Assembly (NCBI GenBank): GCA_002928965.1
Contig: PERU01000001.1
Span: forward strand, 434,001-498,000
DNA length: 64,000 nucleotides
Direction: 5' to 3'
Origin: Methylomonas sp.
GTDB lineage: Bacteria > Pseudomonadota > Gammaproteobacteria > Methylococcales > Methylomonadaceae
Shown here: positions 1-9,472 of the stretch, piece after piece
Layout of the letters: every line of letters begins with the position of its first letter
How positions within the stretch are numbered: the first letter of the stretch is position 1
The notes under the pieces: model-generated
Told to the model about the DNA's origin: nothing
The model's input: only the letters and a program-made list of their open reading frames with translations
Database searches by the model: none
Translations under genes and position numbers: made by a program

Positions 1-108
1 GGAGGAAAGCGACCGTGTATGCGGTACAACAATAATAAGAGCGCAAGCTATTAACCTATTGTCATTGACTCTAGGCGTCCACAAAACATAAAAATAACAC
101 CGGACGAG

Positions 109-131
109 GCCCACTACATGTGGGCTTTTTT
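109..131 (+). terminator. rho-independent terminator
   Basis: A perfect 6-bp stem, GCCCAC/GTGGGC, with a TACAT loop is followed by six T. It would end a transcript entering from the left edge of the window. Positions 1-108 hold nothing else I can identify. Confidence 0.8.
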
Positions 132-235
132 ATGCCTGTCATTCTTTCAACCCATTGCCGCATAAAAGGCCGAAATGACCAACTTCCAGCTGAAGTGTTT
201 CAGACTTGCAAAGATTACGTGCTCTTAAATCGCCA

Positions 236-514
236 TCAGTGAAAAATCTCCGCACTAATCGCTAACGGGAAAAACACAGCATCCATTGCAAAACTGAAAG
301 GCAGATCAACGAGCGGATAGCTCGGAGGTTCAGTCCTGAATTTTCGGATAGTCGCATTGTCGTTTTCTATCGCTGCCCAATCTAGCCTAGTTCCGCTGTA
401 GACGAAGACGCGTTCATACAAGGGAACCTCGGCGTTTAAGCTTTTGAACGTTGCACATCCAGACAATCCGATGATGCAAATTGCACCATATAGGGCTTCC
501 TTGAAAGTTTTCAT
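236..514 (-). CDS. YceK/YidQ-like small lipoprotein
   Basis: A predicted 92-aa outer-membrane or periplasmic lipoprotein. An amino-terminal signal ends in a lipobox-like LSGC about 20 residues in. The carboxy-terminal part has the pattern YSGTRLDW followed by DLPFSFAMDAVFFPLAISAEIF, which is typical of the YceK/YidQ (DUF1375) family. I chose the ATG at 514 rather than one seven codons upstream, because GAGGGAT lies about 6 bases before it on the minus strand. The family has no well-defined biochemical role. It is divergent from hsdR and probably unrelated to restriction. Family assignment is by motif memory only. Confidence 0.7.
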   Translation of the reverse strand: MKTFKEALYGAICIIGLSGCATFKSLNAEVPLYERVFVYSGTRLDWAAIENDNATIRKFRTEPPSYPLVDLPFSFAMDAVFFPLAISAEIFH

Positions 515-660
515 ATTTTTATCCCTCAGTCTCAAGCCCGCTATGCTTACTAGAGTAAGATTTTCAATCGACTATAAACATTAAAATCGGGTTAAAATCA
601 CGAGTCACCGACAACAGCGACTAGATACGCTTTCATCATACGCAAGGAATAGATAGCTTG

Positions 661-3414
661 ATGGATTACCCTAACCAAAATGCTGAACAACAAGCTCGTG
701 ATCAAATCGACAAGAAGCTGATTCAAGCAGGCTGGGTAATTCAAGATAAAAAGCGATTGAATCTCTACGAGTCATTGGGTGTCGCGGTGCGTGAAATGGA
801 TACCGATACTGGGCCTGCGGATTACATGCTGTTCATTGACGGTAAAGCCTGCGGTGTTTTGGAAGCCAAGCGCGAAGGTAAAAATCTCGGCGATGTTTAT
901 CAACAAAGTCGTCGCTACACCCTTTCAAAAACAAAAAACCTCCAGCGTTGGAGTGATGTCCTACCTTTTACGTATGAAGCCACCAATATCGAAATACGGT
1001 TTTGCGATCAACGCGACCCTAGTCCTCGTTCTCGTTATGTCTTCCACTTCCATCAACCGCAAACATTGCTGAATTGGCTGGAATTAAAGGATACGTTACG
1101 AGCACGACTACAAAATCTCCCTACATTGCCTACTGAAGACTTACGCCTCTGTCAGATTGACGCAATTACTGGTTTAGAACAATCTTTCAAATTAGCCAAA
1201 CCTCGTGCGTTGCTGCAAATGGCGACAGGTGCCGGTAAAACGTTTACAGCGGTCACTGAATGTTATCGACTGGCAAAATATGCAAAAGCTAAACGCATCC
1301 TGTTTTTAGTGGATCGCGGCAATCTTGGCCGACAAGCCATCAAAGAATTCCAGCAATACACCGTACCTGATGATGGTCGAAAATTCACCAGTCTTTACAA
1401 TGTTCATCAACTGGGTACGGCTGGTATTGGCGACGAAATCAAAATCACTGTATCAACGATACAACGCCTGTATTCGCAACTATCCGGTAAAGAACTGGAT
1501 GATGATGCGGATGAGTTATCTTGCTATGAAATCGACAATAGCAGTTTAACTAAAGAACCACGTCTCGTTAGTTACAATCCGGCAATTCCTATCGAAAGCT
1601 TTGACTTTGTCATCATCGACGAATGCCACCGTTCCATCTACAACTTGTGGCGACAGGTGCTGGAATACTTTGATGCGTTTTTAATTGGACTCACCGCTAC
1701 ACCCACCAAAAAGACACTAGGCTATTTCAATCAAAACCTGGTTGCAGAATATACCCACGAAAACGCAGTCATCGACAAGGTGAATGTCGGTTATGACATC
1801 TACCGCATTAAAACCAAAAAATCAGAATCAGGTGATAGCATCGAAGCAGGCACTGCGGTACAGGTGCGCGATAAACTGACTAAAAAGCAGCGCTTGCAAG
1901 TGCTCGATGAAGATGAAGACTACAGCAAAACTGATCTTGATCGCAGCGTCATAGCCCCCAATCAAATCCGCACCATTATTCAAGCGTTCAAGGACTGCGC
2001 ATTACGCGATTGCTTTCCAGAACGTCACTGGGTGCCCAAAACCTTAATCTTTGCCAAAGACGATGATCACGCAGATCGTATCGTCGATATTGTCCGCGAA
2101 GTGTTTGGCGAAGGTAACGAGTTCTGCAAGAAGATTACCTATAAAATCGGCAAGAAAACTGCTGAAGATACCATCAGCGAATTTCGCACCAGTCCTATGC
2201 TGCGTGTCGCTGTCACCGTAGACATGATTGCAACTGGCACCGACATCAAACCGCTGGAATGTTTAATCTTCCTGCGTGATGTGCGCAGTCAAGCCTATTA
2301 CGAGCAAATGAAAGGTCGTGGCACGCGCGTTATTGGCATAGACGAATTACACAAAGTGACACCGGATGCCGTTGCCAAAACCCGCTTTGTGTTAATCGAC
2401 GCTGTAGGAGTGACGGAAACCGATAAAACAGAAACCCGTTCACTCGAAAGCAAACCCTACGTCTCCACTGAAAAGCTGATGGAGCAAATTGCGCGTGGCG
2501 AACGTGGCGCTGATACCTTACGTTCGCTAGGTAATCGTCTATTGCGCCTGGACATCAAACTCAACGATGAGCAGCGTAAACAAGTAACCGTTATTGCCAA
2601 TAAGCCACTCGCGCTAATAGCCGGTGAACTGATTAAAGCAACCAACGAAGACACCATCGAAAAGCTCGCAGAAGCCCAATTCAATACCGAAAACCCAACT
2701 GAAGAGCAGCGACAACAGGTCTACGCGCAACAAGCAGAAGCGGTCGTTAAACCCTTCCACAATCCTGACCTACGCGAAAAAATTGCAGCGTTGCAACGCG
2801 ATACCGAACAAATCATCGACGATTCCGCAGATGAATTGCAGGATGCTGGTTACGATAAGGAAAAAGCCGAAAATCTTATTCAAAGTTTTAAACAGTTCAT
2901 CAGCGATCACCAAGATGAATTGACCGCGATACAGCTACTGTATAACCAACCGTATCAGCAACGGCATCTCAGTTATCAGCAGATTGAAAAACTCGCGGAA
3001 GAGATTAAGCAACCGCCTTATAACATCGCACCGGTCGAACTCTGGAAAGCTTACGAGCAACTGGAAAAAGCCCGAGTCAAAGGTGAACCGCTTAACCTGC
3101 TCACCAACATCATCAGCTTGATTCGCTTTGCAACTGGCCTAGTCGATATTCTGGAGCCTTTTCCAGAGCTAGTGGATCGTCGCTTTAAAACCTGGCTGCA
3201 GCAGCAACTGCAAGCAGGACGGGAGTTTGCAACAGATCAGTTGGATTGGCTGGAAAAAATCAAAACCCAGATTGCCCACAATGCGGAAATCACAGAAGAC
3301 GATTTTGAATACACACCTTTTAAAAAAGACGGCGGCATATTGAAAGCACGACAATTATTTGGACAGGAGTTACAGCCGTTGATCGCTGAGTTGAATGGGT
3401 ATTTAGTGGCATGA
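661..3414 (+). CDS. hsdR: type I restriction enzyme R subunit (ATP-dependent nuclease/translocase)
   Basis: This is the motor and nuclease subunit of a type I restriction-modification complex: it translocates DNA with ATP and cleaves unmodified DNA away from the recognition site. The amino-terminal PD-(D/E)xK nuclease shows Asp54, Glu68 and Lys70 (PADYMLF...VLEAKREG). A superfamily-2 helicase core follows, with Walker A ATGAGKT near residue 190, DECH near 320, TATP near 345 and the QMKGRGTR motif. The carboxy-terminal third is helical and should contact HsdS/HsdM. About 917 aa is normal for the family. A TTG directly before the ATG (658) is an alternative start, since AAGGAA at 643-648 is nearer to it. 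hsdS begins 21 bases downstream. Confidence 0.95.
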   Translation: MDYPNQNAEQQARDQIDKKLIQAGWVIQDKKRLNLYESLGVAVREMDTDTGPADYMLFIDGKACGVLEAKREGKNLGDVYQQSRRYTLSKTKNLQRWSDVLPFTYEATNIEIRFCDQRDPSPRSRYVFHFHQPQTLLNWLELKDTLRARLQNLPTLPTEDLRLCQIDAITGLEQSFKLAKPRALLQMATGAGKTFTAVTECYRLAKYAKAKRILFLVDRGNLGRQAIKEFQQYTVPDDGRKFTSLYNVHQLGTAGIGDEIKITVSTIQRLYSQLSGKELDDDADELSCYEIDNSSLTKEPRLVSYNPAIPIESFDFVIIDECHRSIYNLWRQVLEYFDAFLIGLTATPTKKTLGYFNQNLVAEYTHENAVIDKVNVGYDIYRIKTKKSESGDSIEAGTAVQVRDKLTKKQRLQVLDEDEDYSKTDLDRSVIAPNQIRTIIQAFKDCALRDCFPERHWVPKTLIFAKDDDHADRIVDIVREVFGEGNEFCKKITYKIGKKTAEDTISEFRTSPMLRVAVTVDMIATGTDIKPLECLIFLRDVRSQAYYEQMKGRGTRVIGIDELHKVTPDAVAKTRFVLIDAVGVTETDKTETRSLESKPYVSTEKLMEQIARGERGADTLRSLGNRLLRLDIKLNDEQRKQVTVIANKPLALIAGELIKATNEDTIEKLAEAQFNTENPTEEQRQQVYAQQAEAVVKPFHNPDLREKIAALQRDTEQIIDDSADELQDAGYDKEKAENLIQSFKQFISDHQDELTAIQLLYNQPYQQRHLSYQQIEKLAEEIKQPPYNIAPVELWKAYEQLEKARVKGEPLNLLTNIISLIRFATGLVDILEPFPELVDRRFKTWLQQQLQAGREFATDQLDWLEKIKTQIAHNAEITEDDFEYTPFKKDGGILKARQLFGQELQPLIAELNGYLVA

Positions 3415-3435
3415 TAAATATGGAAAAACTTATTT

Positions 3436-4893
3436 GTGAGTAAAGATTTAGTATCAAGCTATGAAGGTGAATTACCAGAACAATGGTCAATTTCAACGAT
3501 TGGAAAATTGATTGCATCTGATGGCGTTTTTATTGATGGTGATTGGGTAGAGTCAAAAGATCAAGATCAAAATGGTGACGTTAGACTTATTCAACTCGCT
3601 GATATTGGAGATGGAGAATATAAGAATAAATCTTCCAGATTTCTAACAAAGCAAAAAGCTATCGAATTGAACTGTACTTTCCTAAAGAGTGGTGACATTT
3701 TATTAGCACGTATGCCCGATCCTCTGGGACGTTGCTGTATTTTTCCAGGCGACTCAAAAGAATGTGTAACAGTAGTAGATGTCTGTGTTATTAGAACAGA
3801 ATCAGACAAAGCAAATCATAAATGGCTGATGTATTGGCTAAACTCGCCAAGATTGAGAAATACGATAGCCTCGTTACAAAGTGGAACTACTAGGCGAAGA
3901 ATTTCTAGGGGAAATCTTGCATCTATTACTTTTTCTGTGCCACCACCTGACCAACAAAAACAAATCGTCGCAAAAATCGAAGAACTCTTTTCACATATCG
4001 ACGCAGGTGTCATTGCACTGCAAAAAGCCAAGCAATTGCTTAAGCAATATCGTCAGTCCGTATTAAAAGCGGCTGTTACAGGTGAACTGACTCGCGAATG
4101 GCGGGAGCAGAACAAGGATAAGTTAGAACCTGCTTCTGAATTATTGGAACGTATTCTTGCTGAGCGTCGGAGTAAGTGGGAACAACAGCAGCTTGAGCAG
4201 TTTGAAGCGCAGGGGAAAGCGCCGAAGGATGCTAAATGGAAGTCAAAATATAAACTAGATACAAAAAAAATAACTAATGAATGTATACAAATTCCTGAGA
4301 ATTGGTCCTGGACAATTTTGCAGAATGTATTTGACGTTATAACAGATGGCGATCATCAGCCACCGCCAAAGACTGATTTTGGCATCCCTTTTTTAGTAAT
4401 AGGTAATGTTAATCGTGGTGAGTTGAATTTCAATGAAACACGGTATGTATCTAAAGATTATTACGCAAACCTAAGTGAGATACGCATACCAAGAAAGGGT
4501 GATCTATTGTATACAGTGGTTGGTAGTTTTGGTATACCTGTGAAAGTAGATACAGATAAGGAGTTTTGTGTTCAGCGTCATATTGCAATCCTAAAACCAT
4601 CGCGATTAGTTAGCCGAGAATATTTATTTCATATATTAAGTAGTGGATTCGTTTATAAACAAGCATCTGACTCAGCAACGGGAACAGCCCAAAAAACTGT
4701 CGGGTTGGGCGAACTTCGCAATATTGTTATTCCTCTTCCCCCAATGTACGAGCAAATCGAAATAGCAAGTAGAATTTCGTCAAAACTAGAGGCTATAAAA
4801 AGGCTTGATAAAAATATTTGTTTGCAACAATTAAAGGCTGAAAAAAACAAACAATCTATTCTTTTAGCGGCATTTTCAGGAAGTCTTACATAA
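3436..4893 (+). CDS. hsdS: type I restriction-modification specificity subunit S
   Basis: HsdS recognises the split DNA target and docks HsdM and HsdR. The 485-aa protein has the expected duplicated layout: target-recognition domain 1 (starts LPEQWSISTIGKL), a central conserved helix ending in QSVLKAAVTGELTREWR, target-recognition domain 2 (starts IPENWSWTIL) and a carboxy-terminal helix ending QSILLAAFSGSLT. Both domains carry the PPP/PPM-x-EQ-x-xI motif before their helix. Start is GTG with only a weak GGA upstream. The gene follows hsdR by 21 bases and precedes an unknown membrane protein and then hsdM. Specificity cannot be predicted by eye. Confidence 0.93.
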   Translation: MSKDLVSSYEGELPEQWSISTIGKLIASDGVFIDGDWVESKDQDQNGDVRLIQLADIGDGEYKNKSSRFLTKQKAIELNCTFLKSGDILLARMPDPLGRCCIFPGDSKECVTVVDVCVIRTESDKANHKWLMYWLNSPRLRNTIASLQSGTTRRRISRGNLASITFSVPPPDQQKQIVAKIEELFSHIDAGVIALQKAKQLLKQYRQSVLKAAVTGELTREWREQNKDKLEPASELLERILAERRSKWEQQQLEQFEAQGKAPKDAKWKSKYKLDTKKITNECIQIPENWSWTILQNVFDVITDGDHQPPPKTDFGIPFLVIGNVNRGELNFNETRYVSKDYYANLSEIRIPRKGDLLYTVVGSFGIPVKVDTDKEFCVQRHIAILKPSRLVSREYLFHILSSGFVYKQASDSATGTAQKTVGLGELRNIVIPLPPMYEQIEIASRISSKLEAIKRLDKNICLQQLKAEKNKQSILLAAFSGSLT

Positions 4894-4948
4894 CACTTGT
4901 AATTTTGCATTAAAAACTCACAAAATCATAAAAATTAATGGAGTGAAC

Positions 4949-5863
4949 ATGGAGCTAATAGTAAATCAAAAGATATATTACTCTAACAAAGAATGGATTC
5001 CAGTTCGTGAAGTTGCTACATCACTAATAGCTTTAGAAAGTATTATCAGACAAACTCCTGAAGTTTTAGAGGGAATGTTTCCAGGCACAAGAGTTGATCT
5101 AGTTGAAGTTTATATAAATGAGCTAAAATCAGATAGCCTTTATGAAGACATTGTTGTTAAATTTTTATTCGGCAGTCAGGAAAAACTAGACGAGGTTATA
5201 ACCAATATAAGAGAGAGAATTGGCATGGATAATATTGCAAAAAACCCACAATTATTATCAGCAATAATCCTCGTAATGATCTTAACAGGTGGTGCTTATT
5301 ATTTAGGAAAAGATAAGTCATCAGCTCCTGAGCAAAAAACGACAATCGAAGCAAACAACAACACAATTATTCAAATTGGGGCTGGACATGTCGAAATGGA
5401 TGCTCATGACTTTAAAACTATTATAGAAAATGCCGTCAAAGATAAGGAAAAACTCGCTAAGAATGCCATACAGATTATAAAACCTGCCAAACTTGATCCT
5501 AATGCAACGATCACGTTTGAAGATAACAGCGATCTAAGCATAAGTAGTGAGTCAATTAAAGCCATGCCTAGTCAAATTCAGGAAGCAGAAGAAGAGGAAT
5601 TTATTGAAGACTTTGAGAATATAGAGCTTGAAATTAGAGCAATTGACTTAGATAGCTCAAAACGAGGCTGGGCCGTAGTCGTACCTAGTCTACATAAAAA
5701 AAGAGTTAAGTTACAGCTTGATCCTACAATTGAACCAGAAGACCTTTTTGATAAAAGAAAAATTAGCGCTGAAGTTACTATTATTTTTGGACGTGATAAA
5801 GAATATAAAAAACTACCGAAGCTTGTTTTTTTGCGGAAAATTATTGAAGAAAACAAAAGATAA
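4949..5863 (+). CDS. membrane-anchored protein of unknown function inside the hsd locus
   Basis: I do not recognise this 304-aa protein. Residues 1-95 look globular and soluble. Residues about 101-120 (QLLSAIILVMILTGGAYYLG) form a single hydrophobic segment. A charged linker follows, with an acidic stretch (EAEEEEFIEDFENIELE) and a carboxy-terminal beta-rich part. ATG at 4949 is preferred over GTG at 4943, because GGAG sits five bases before it. Base composition is more AT-rich than in hsdR and hsdM. It is co-oriented with hsdS (55-base gap) and hsdM (73-base gap), so co-transcription is likely. It could be an accessory to the restriction system or an unrelated passenger. Confidence 0.8.
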   Translation: MELIVNQKIYYSNKEWIPVREVATSLIALESIIRQTPEVLEGMFPGTRVDLVEVYINELKSDSLYEDIVVKFLFGSQEKLDEVITNIRERIGMDNIAKNPQLLSAIILVMILTGGAYYLGKDKSSAPEQKTTIEANNNTIIQIGAGHVEMDAHDFKTIIENAVKDKEKLAKNAIQIIKPAKLDPNATITFEDNSDLSISSESIKAMPSQIQEAEEEEFIEDFENIELEIRAIDLDSSKRGWAVVVPSLHKKRVKLQLDPTIEPEDLFDKRKISAEVTIIFGRDKEYKKLPKLVFLRKIIEENKR

Positions 5864-5936
5864 TGCGTGTTTTTTACTTTTCGAGATTTAAGTGACCGTG
5901 TTTCTAGTTACCCTCTAGCAATCAAAGGAGAAGGCC

Positions 5937-7391
5937 TTGAGTGCCTCTGAAATAGTAAATAAAGTTTGGAACTACGCGCATGTGTTGCGCGATGACGGTG
6001 TCGCATATGGCGATTACGTCGAGCAAATTACTTATCTGATCTTTTTAAAAATGGCGGATGAGCGAGAACTTGCAGGTCAAGATGTCGTCGTCCCTACTGA
6101 ATATCGTTGGTCTAAGCTAGCCAAACTGGATGGTGATGAATTAGAAGTTCACTATCGTCATACGCTGGAACAGCTGGGTAAACAAAGCGGCATGCTGGGA
6201 ACCATCTTCCGCAAAGCACAAAACAAGATTCAAGACCCGGCAAAGCTGGAACGTCTGATTAAGATGATCGACAAAGAAGCCTGGTCTACCTTACCTGCTG
6301 ACGTCAAAGGTGAAATCTACGAAGGATTGCTTGAACGCAACGCGCAGGATGTGAAAGGCGGTGCCGGTCAGTATTTTACGCCACGTCCTTTGATTCAAGC
6401 GATGGTGCAAGTGATGCGTCCACAACCCGATATGACAGTTGCTGATCCTGCTTGCGGCACTGGTGGCTTTTTATTAGCTGCGCATGACTACATGGCAGAA
6501 CTGGTTACGCATAAAAAGCAGCAAATTCATTTAAAGGAGCAAGCATTACGCGGCACTGATATTGTTGACGGTGTGGTGCGTTTGTGCGCGATGAATCTGT
6601 ATCTACATGGTATCGGCTCTGCGGAATGTCCGATTGCCTCCCGTGATGCGCTGGCAAAAGAAGTCGGTGACGGTGATCGTGTAGATATTGTCTTAGCGAA
6701 TCCACCGTTTGGTAAAAAAAGTTCGATTACTGTGATTAGCGATAAAACCGGTAAAGCGGAAGCGGAAAAGCTGACTTACGAACGTTCCGATTTTTGGGCG
6801 ACCACATCGAACAAGCAACTTAACTTTGTTCAGCACATTGCGAACATGCTGAAGATTGACGGTAAAGCCGCAGTCGTCATACCGGACAACGTGTTGTTTG
6901 AAGGCGGTGCGGGTGAAACCGTACGGAAAAATCTATTAGAGCGTAACGATGTTCATACGCTGTTGCGATTACCCACCGGTATTTTTTATGCGCAAGGGGT
7001 CAAAGCGAACGTCATTTTCTTTGATTCTAAACCCGCAGCAAAAACAGCCTGGACTAAGCAACTATGGGTGTACGACTACCGTACCAATGTCCACAAAACG
7101 CTGAAGCAAAACCGTTTATCGCTTAGTGACTTTGCAGAGTTTATTGAATGCTATCAAGCGGAAGATCGCAGCAAACGTAATGAATCACCGACTATCGAGC
7201 GATGGAAAGCTTTTGATTACGCGGAACTGATTGCACGAGACAAAACCAATCTTGATATTTTCTGGCTTAAGGATGAATCGCTGGAAGACACCGATAACCT
7301 GCCTACACCTGACATTATTGCTAGTGAAATCGTCGAGCAGTTGGAAATTGCGTTGGAGGAATTTAGGACGGTTGAGGAAATTTTAGTTTGA
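5937..7391 (+). CDS. hsdM: type I restriction-modification DNA methyltransferase M subunit
   Basis: This N6-adenine methyltransferase protects host DNA and forms the M2S core with HsdS. An amino-terminal helical domain (residues 1-130) precedes GQYFTPR near 144-150. The SAM-binding motif DPACGTGGF is at 170-178 and the catalytic motif NPPF at 255-258. The 484-aa length is typical. Start is TTG (MSASEIVNK), supported by AAAGGAG about six bases upstream. The gene is last in the locus, an uncommon order since hsdM usually precedes hsdS. The ribosome site and the 73-base gap allow separate expression, which would let methylation be established independently of hsdR. Confidence 0.95.
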   Translation: MSASEIVNKVWNYAHVLRDDGVAYGDYVEQITYLIFLKMADERELAGQDVVVPTEYRWSKLAKLDGDELEVHYRHTLEQLGKQSGMLGTIFRKAQNKIQDPAKLERLIKMIDKEAWSTLPADVKGEIYEGLLERNAQDVKGGAGQYFTPRPLIQAMVQVMRPQPDMTVADPACGTGGFLLAAHDYMAELVTHKKQQIHLKEQALRGTDIVDGVVRLCAMNLYLHGIGSAECPIASRDALAKEVGDGDRVDIVLANPPFGKKSSITVISDKTGKAEAEKLTYERSDFWATTSNKQLNFVQHIANMLKIDGKAAVVIPDNVLFEGGAGETVRKNLLERNDVHTLLRLPTGIFYAQGVKANVIFFDSKPAAKTAWTKQLWVYDYRTNVHKTLKQNRLSLSDFAEFIECYQAEDRSKRNESPTIERWKAFDYAELIARDKTNLDIFWLKDESLEDTDNLPTPDIIASEIVEQLEIALEEFRTVEEILV

Positions 7392-7496
7392 TCAGGTCAG
7401 CAATCTTATAATTATAGATATAGAAACATTTTGCACTAATTACAAGACACCAAATTAACATAATCCAGCATGGAGCTGGAGTTATATGTGACTGAA

Positions 7497-8699
7497 CTAA
7501 GTCTTACTGGGAAATACCAAAACATTATCTGACTTAGGTTGCCGTGATTTTGAGTCAACAGCTTTCAATTTTATTGGTAATTCAGTTAAGCTGAATTTTT
7601 TGCTCAAAAAACCTTCGGGGAGACCGCAAAGTTGTTCACAATCTGGAGCACCTAAACCAAACGTATTAAGAAGGCCTTCTTTTGTAAGCCCACCTTCACT
7701 TAACAAAAGATTTATGGCGCGGGGAAATAAACGAATTGGCTCAAAGTTGATTGTTTCATCAAGCGGCTCTCCTTTGCGCCAACCTCTGGCACTATAATTC
7801 TTCCAAAGGCGAACGGCATAATCTTCGTCAATAATCCCAAGCTGTTTACTACGACTAATCATTGCCCCAATAGATACTTTCCAACGTGGCTTCAGCGCCA
7901 AAAAAGTATCAAGACTCGGACGTGCTACTTCTGCTGCAAAACTTTCAGCTGGTAATAAAAATGCTCCGGCAAACAAATGCGCTTGTCGTTCAATTTCTGA
8001 GTAACGTTCTTTTTTATTGAAATCAAGTGAAGTAACATCTGTGTGTAATACTAGATGCCCCAATTCATGCGCGGCATCAAATCTACTTCGTACTCCATTT
8101 GCTTTGTCAGCTGCTAAGAACACATAAGGCCTATCGTCCGTCTTAAACCATTTGGAACTACCATCCATTTTGCTGTAGCCGAGTTCCTCTCTTACACAAA
8201 TTACACCTGCATTTTCCAATACCAATACCATATCTGAAATTGGCCCAAGTCCTAACTGCCACCACTTTCGGCATTGAAGTGCAAATTGTTCAATTTCAGT
8301 ATCGGTAATATTCTTATGATTAGTTAAACCTAATCGCGGAACATTAACAGCAGGCCAGTCAATCAGTTCCTGAATTTTTAAACTCAGTTCGTTTAACCAC
8401 TTCAACCGAATTTCAGAAATTGTTTGAGCTGCTTTTGTCAGACTAGCATTGCTACGAAAAAAACAAACATTATCGCCATACGTTGGCGTTGGCGTTAAAA
8501 ACCAAGAACTAGGCATTCCAAGCTGCTGAGCAAGTTTTTCTAAAGCATCCGCTTCCGGCAATTGTTCACCTCTTTCCCATTTTGAAAGTGAAGCGGATGA
8601 TTTGCCAATCATAGTTGCCAATGCTGTTAAAGTTAAACCTCTGCACATTCTGGCCTGCGATAAACGTTCTGGCTGAAACCCTAAAACTCCAAGACGCAT
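7497..8699 (-). CDS. XRE repressor fused to ImmA/IrrE metallopeptidase
   Basis: The amino-terminal 60 residues form an XRE-type helix-turn-helix (LTALATMIGKSSASLSKWERGEQLPEADALEKLA). The carboxy-terminal half is an ImmA/IrrE (DUF955) zinc peptidase with HELGH near residues 211-215. In phage and ICE systems such proteases cleave repressors; in fused forms they probably release their own repression. ATG at 8699 is preferred: the upstream gene's TAA lies just before it and the protein then begins MRLGVLGFQPERLSQAR as in relatives. In-frame GTG 8717 and ATG 8714 are also possible. It is the second gene of an operon with the 8701-9336 protein. Confidence 0.9.
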   Translation of the reverse strand: MRLGVLGFQPERLSQARMCRGLTLTALATMIGKSSASLSKWERGEQLPEADALEKLAQQLGMPSSWFLTPTPTYGDNVCFFRSNASLTKAAQTISEIRLKWLNELSLKIQELIDWPAVNVPRLGLTNHKNITDTEIEQFALQCRKWWQLGLGPISDMVLVLENAGVICVREELGYSKMDGSSKWFKTDDRPYVFLAADKANGVRSRFDAAHELGHLVLHTDVTSLDFNKKERYSEIERQAHLFAGAFLLPAESFAAEVARPSLDTFLALKPRWKVSIGAMISRSKQLGIIDEDYAVRLWKNYSARGWRKGEPLDETINFEPIRLFPRAINLLLSEGGLTKEGLLNTFGLGAPDCEQLCGLPEGFLSKKFSLTELPIKLKAVDSKSRQPKSDNVLVFPSKT

Positions 8700-8700
8700 T

Positions 8701-9336
8701 TTATTGCTCTGCATCACGAAGTTTGATTTTTAACTTAGCAAAAGCTAAATCAGGAACCTGAATTTCATTTGCCGGATTGTATGCGGCTAAAACTTCTGTC
8801 ACTGGTTCAAAAAGATGCCAGCCTTTAAGATTGGAATACGGAACTCCAATGCAAATATTCCTTGGAACTGACTGCCCTTCATGATGAGGTGGATTAACCG
8901 TGATAACCAAACATCCAAGCGCATCACCGGTCGGTTTTGTAACTGGGGTAAATAGGTCTAAATTTATTGGCTCAAGTCGCGTATTGACGGATGCAATGGC
9001 TGCCCTATGTTTTGAAGGGCGGGGAATGCGGTTATGAAATGGAACAGAAGTTCGCCCAAATGTAATATCTTCGGCGAAGGCAACACTGTATCGTTCACCT
9101 TTAGGATTTGTATGGGGTGCCGAAGATGACAACCCGACTGATAACGCAGTTTTCCTAAGCGCAGTGTTTTGTCGGTAGTGGCGCATTTGCGGCAAAATTC
9201 TTTTTTGTTCAGGCTCGGCATAATCCAAAGAATCTTTGTATGCGAGAAAATACGCCTCTTCAAGGTTCTCAATCAGGCCCATAAAAAAAGGTAATGGCGT
9301 TTTTTGAGCAATAAACGCTACAAGGTCAGTGCGCAT
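8701..9336 (-). CDS. unknown protein paired with the XRE-ImmA protein
   Basis: I do not recognise a domain in this 211-aa protein. No membrane segments or signal peptide are visible. It has a proline-rich mixed alpha/beta composition with motifs such as NPPHHEGQSVPRN. AAGGAAT lies directly before the ATG. It is the first gene of a two-gene operon: its stop codon abuts the start of the XRE-ImmA gene. A toxin/antitoxin-like or phage-sensing pair is conceivable from the arrangement alone. Nothing in the sequence shows an enzymatic activity. Confidence 0.75.
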   Translation of the reverse strand: MRTDLVAFIAQKTPLPFFMGLIENLEEAYFLAYKDSLDYAEPEQKRILPQMRHYRQNTALRKTALSVGLSSSAPHTNPKGERYSVAFAEDITFGRTSVPFHNRIPRPSKHRAAIASVNTRLEPINLDLFTPVTKPTGDALGCLVITVNPPHHEGQSVPRNICIGVPYSNLKGWHLFEPVTEVLAAYNPANEIQVPDLAFAKLKIKLRDAEQ

Positions 9337-9367
9337 ATAATTCCTTATAAATATTCACGTTAACCGG

Positions 9368-9404
9368 ATTTTAGTACATTTATTTTTCGTTATCAAGAAA
9401 AATA
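9368..9404 (-). promoter_or_regulatory. promoter and palindromic operator of the XRE-ImmA operon
   Basis: On the minus strand TTGATA (9396-9391) and TAAAAT (9373-9368) are separated by exactly 17 bases and point into the 8701-9336 gene. A perfect inverted repeat, TATTTTTC and GAAAAATA with an 8-base spacer (9381-9404), covers the -35 box. This geometry fits autorepression by the operon's XRE protein. The binding itself is inferred. Confidence 0.65.
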
Positions 9405-9472
9405 GAATTTTACCAATCATTGTTTGTTTCTGCTTGCTACCTTGTGAAGTGTTCAGAGCTAACCTACACAGA

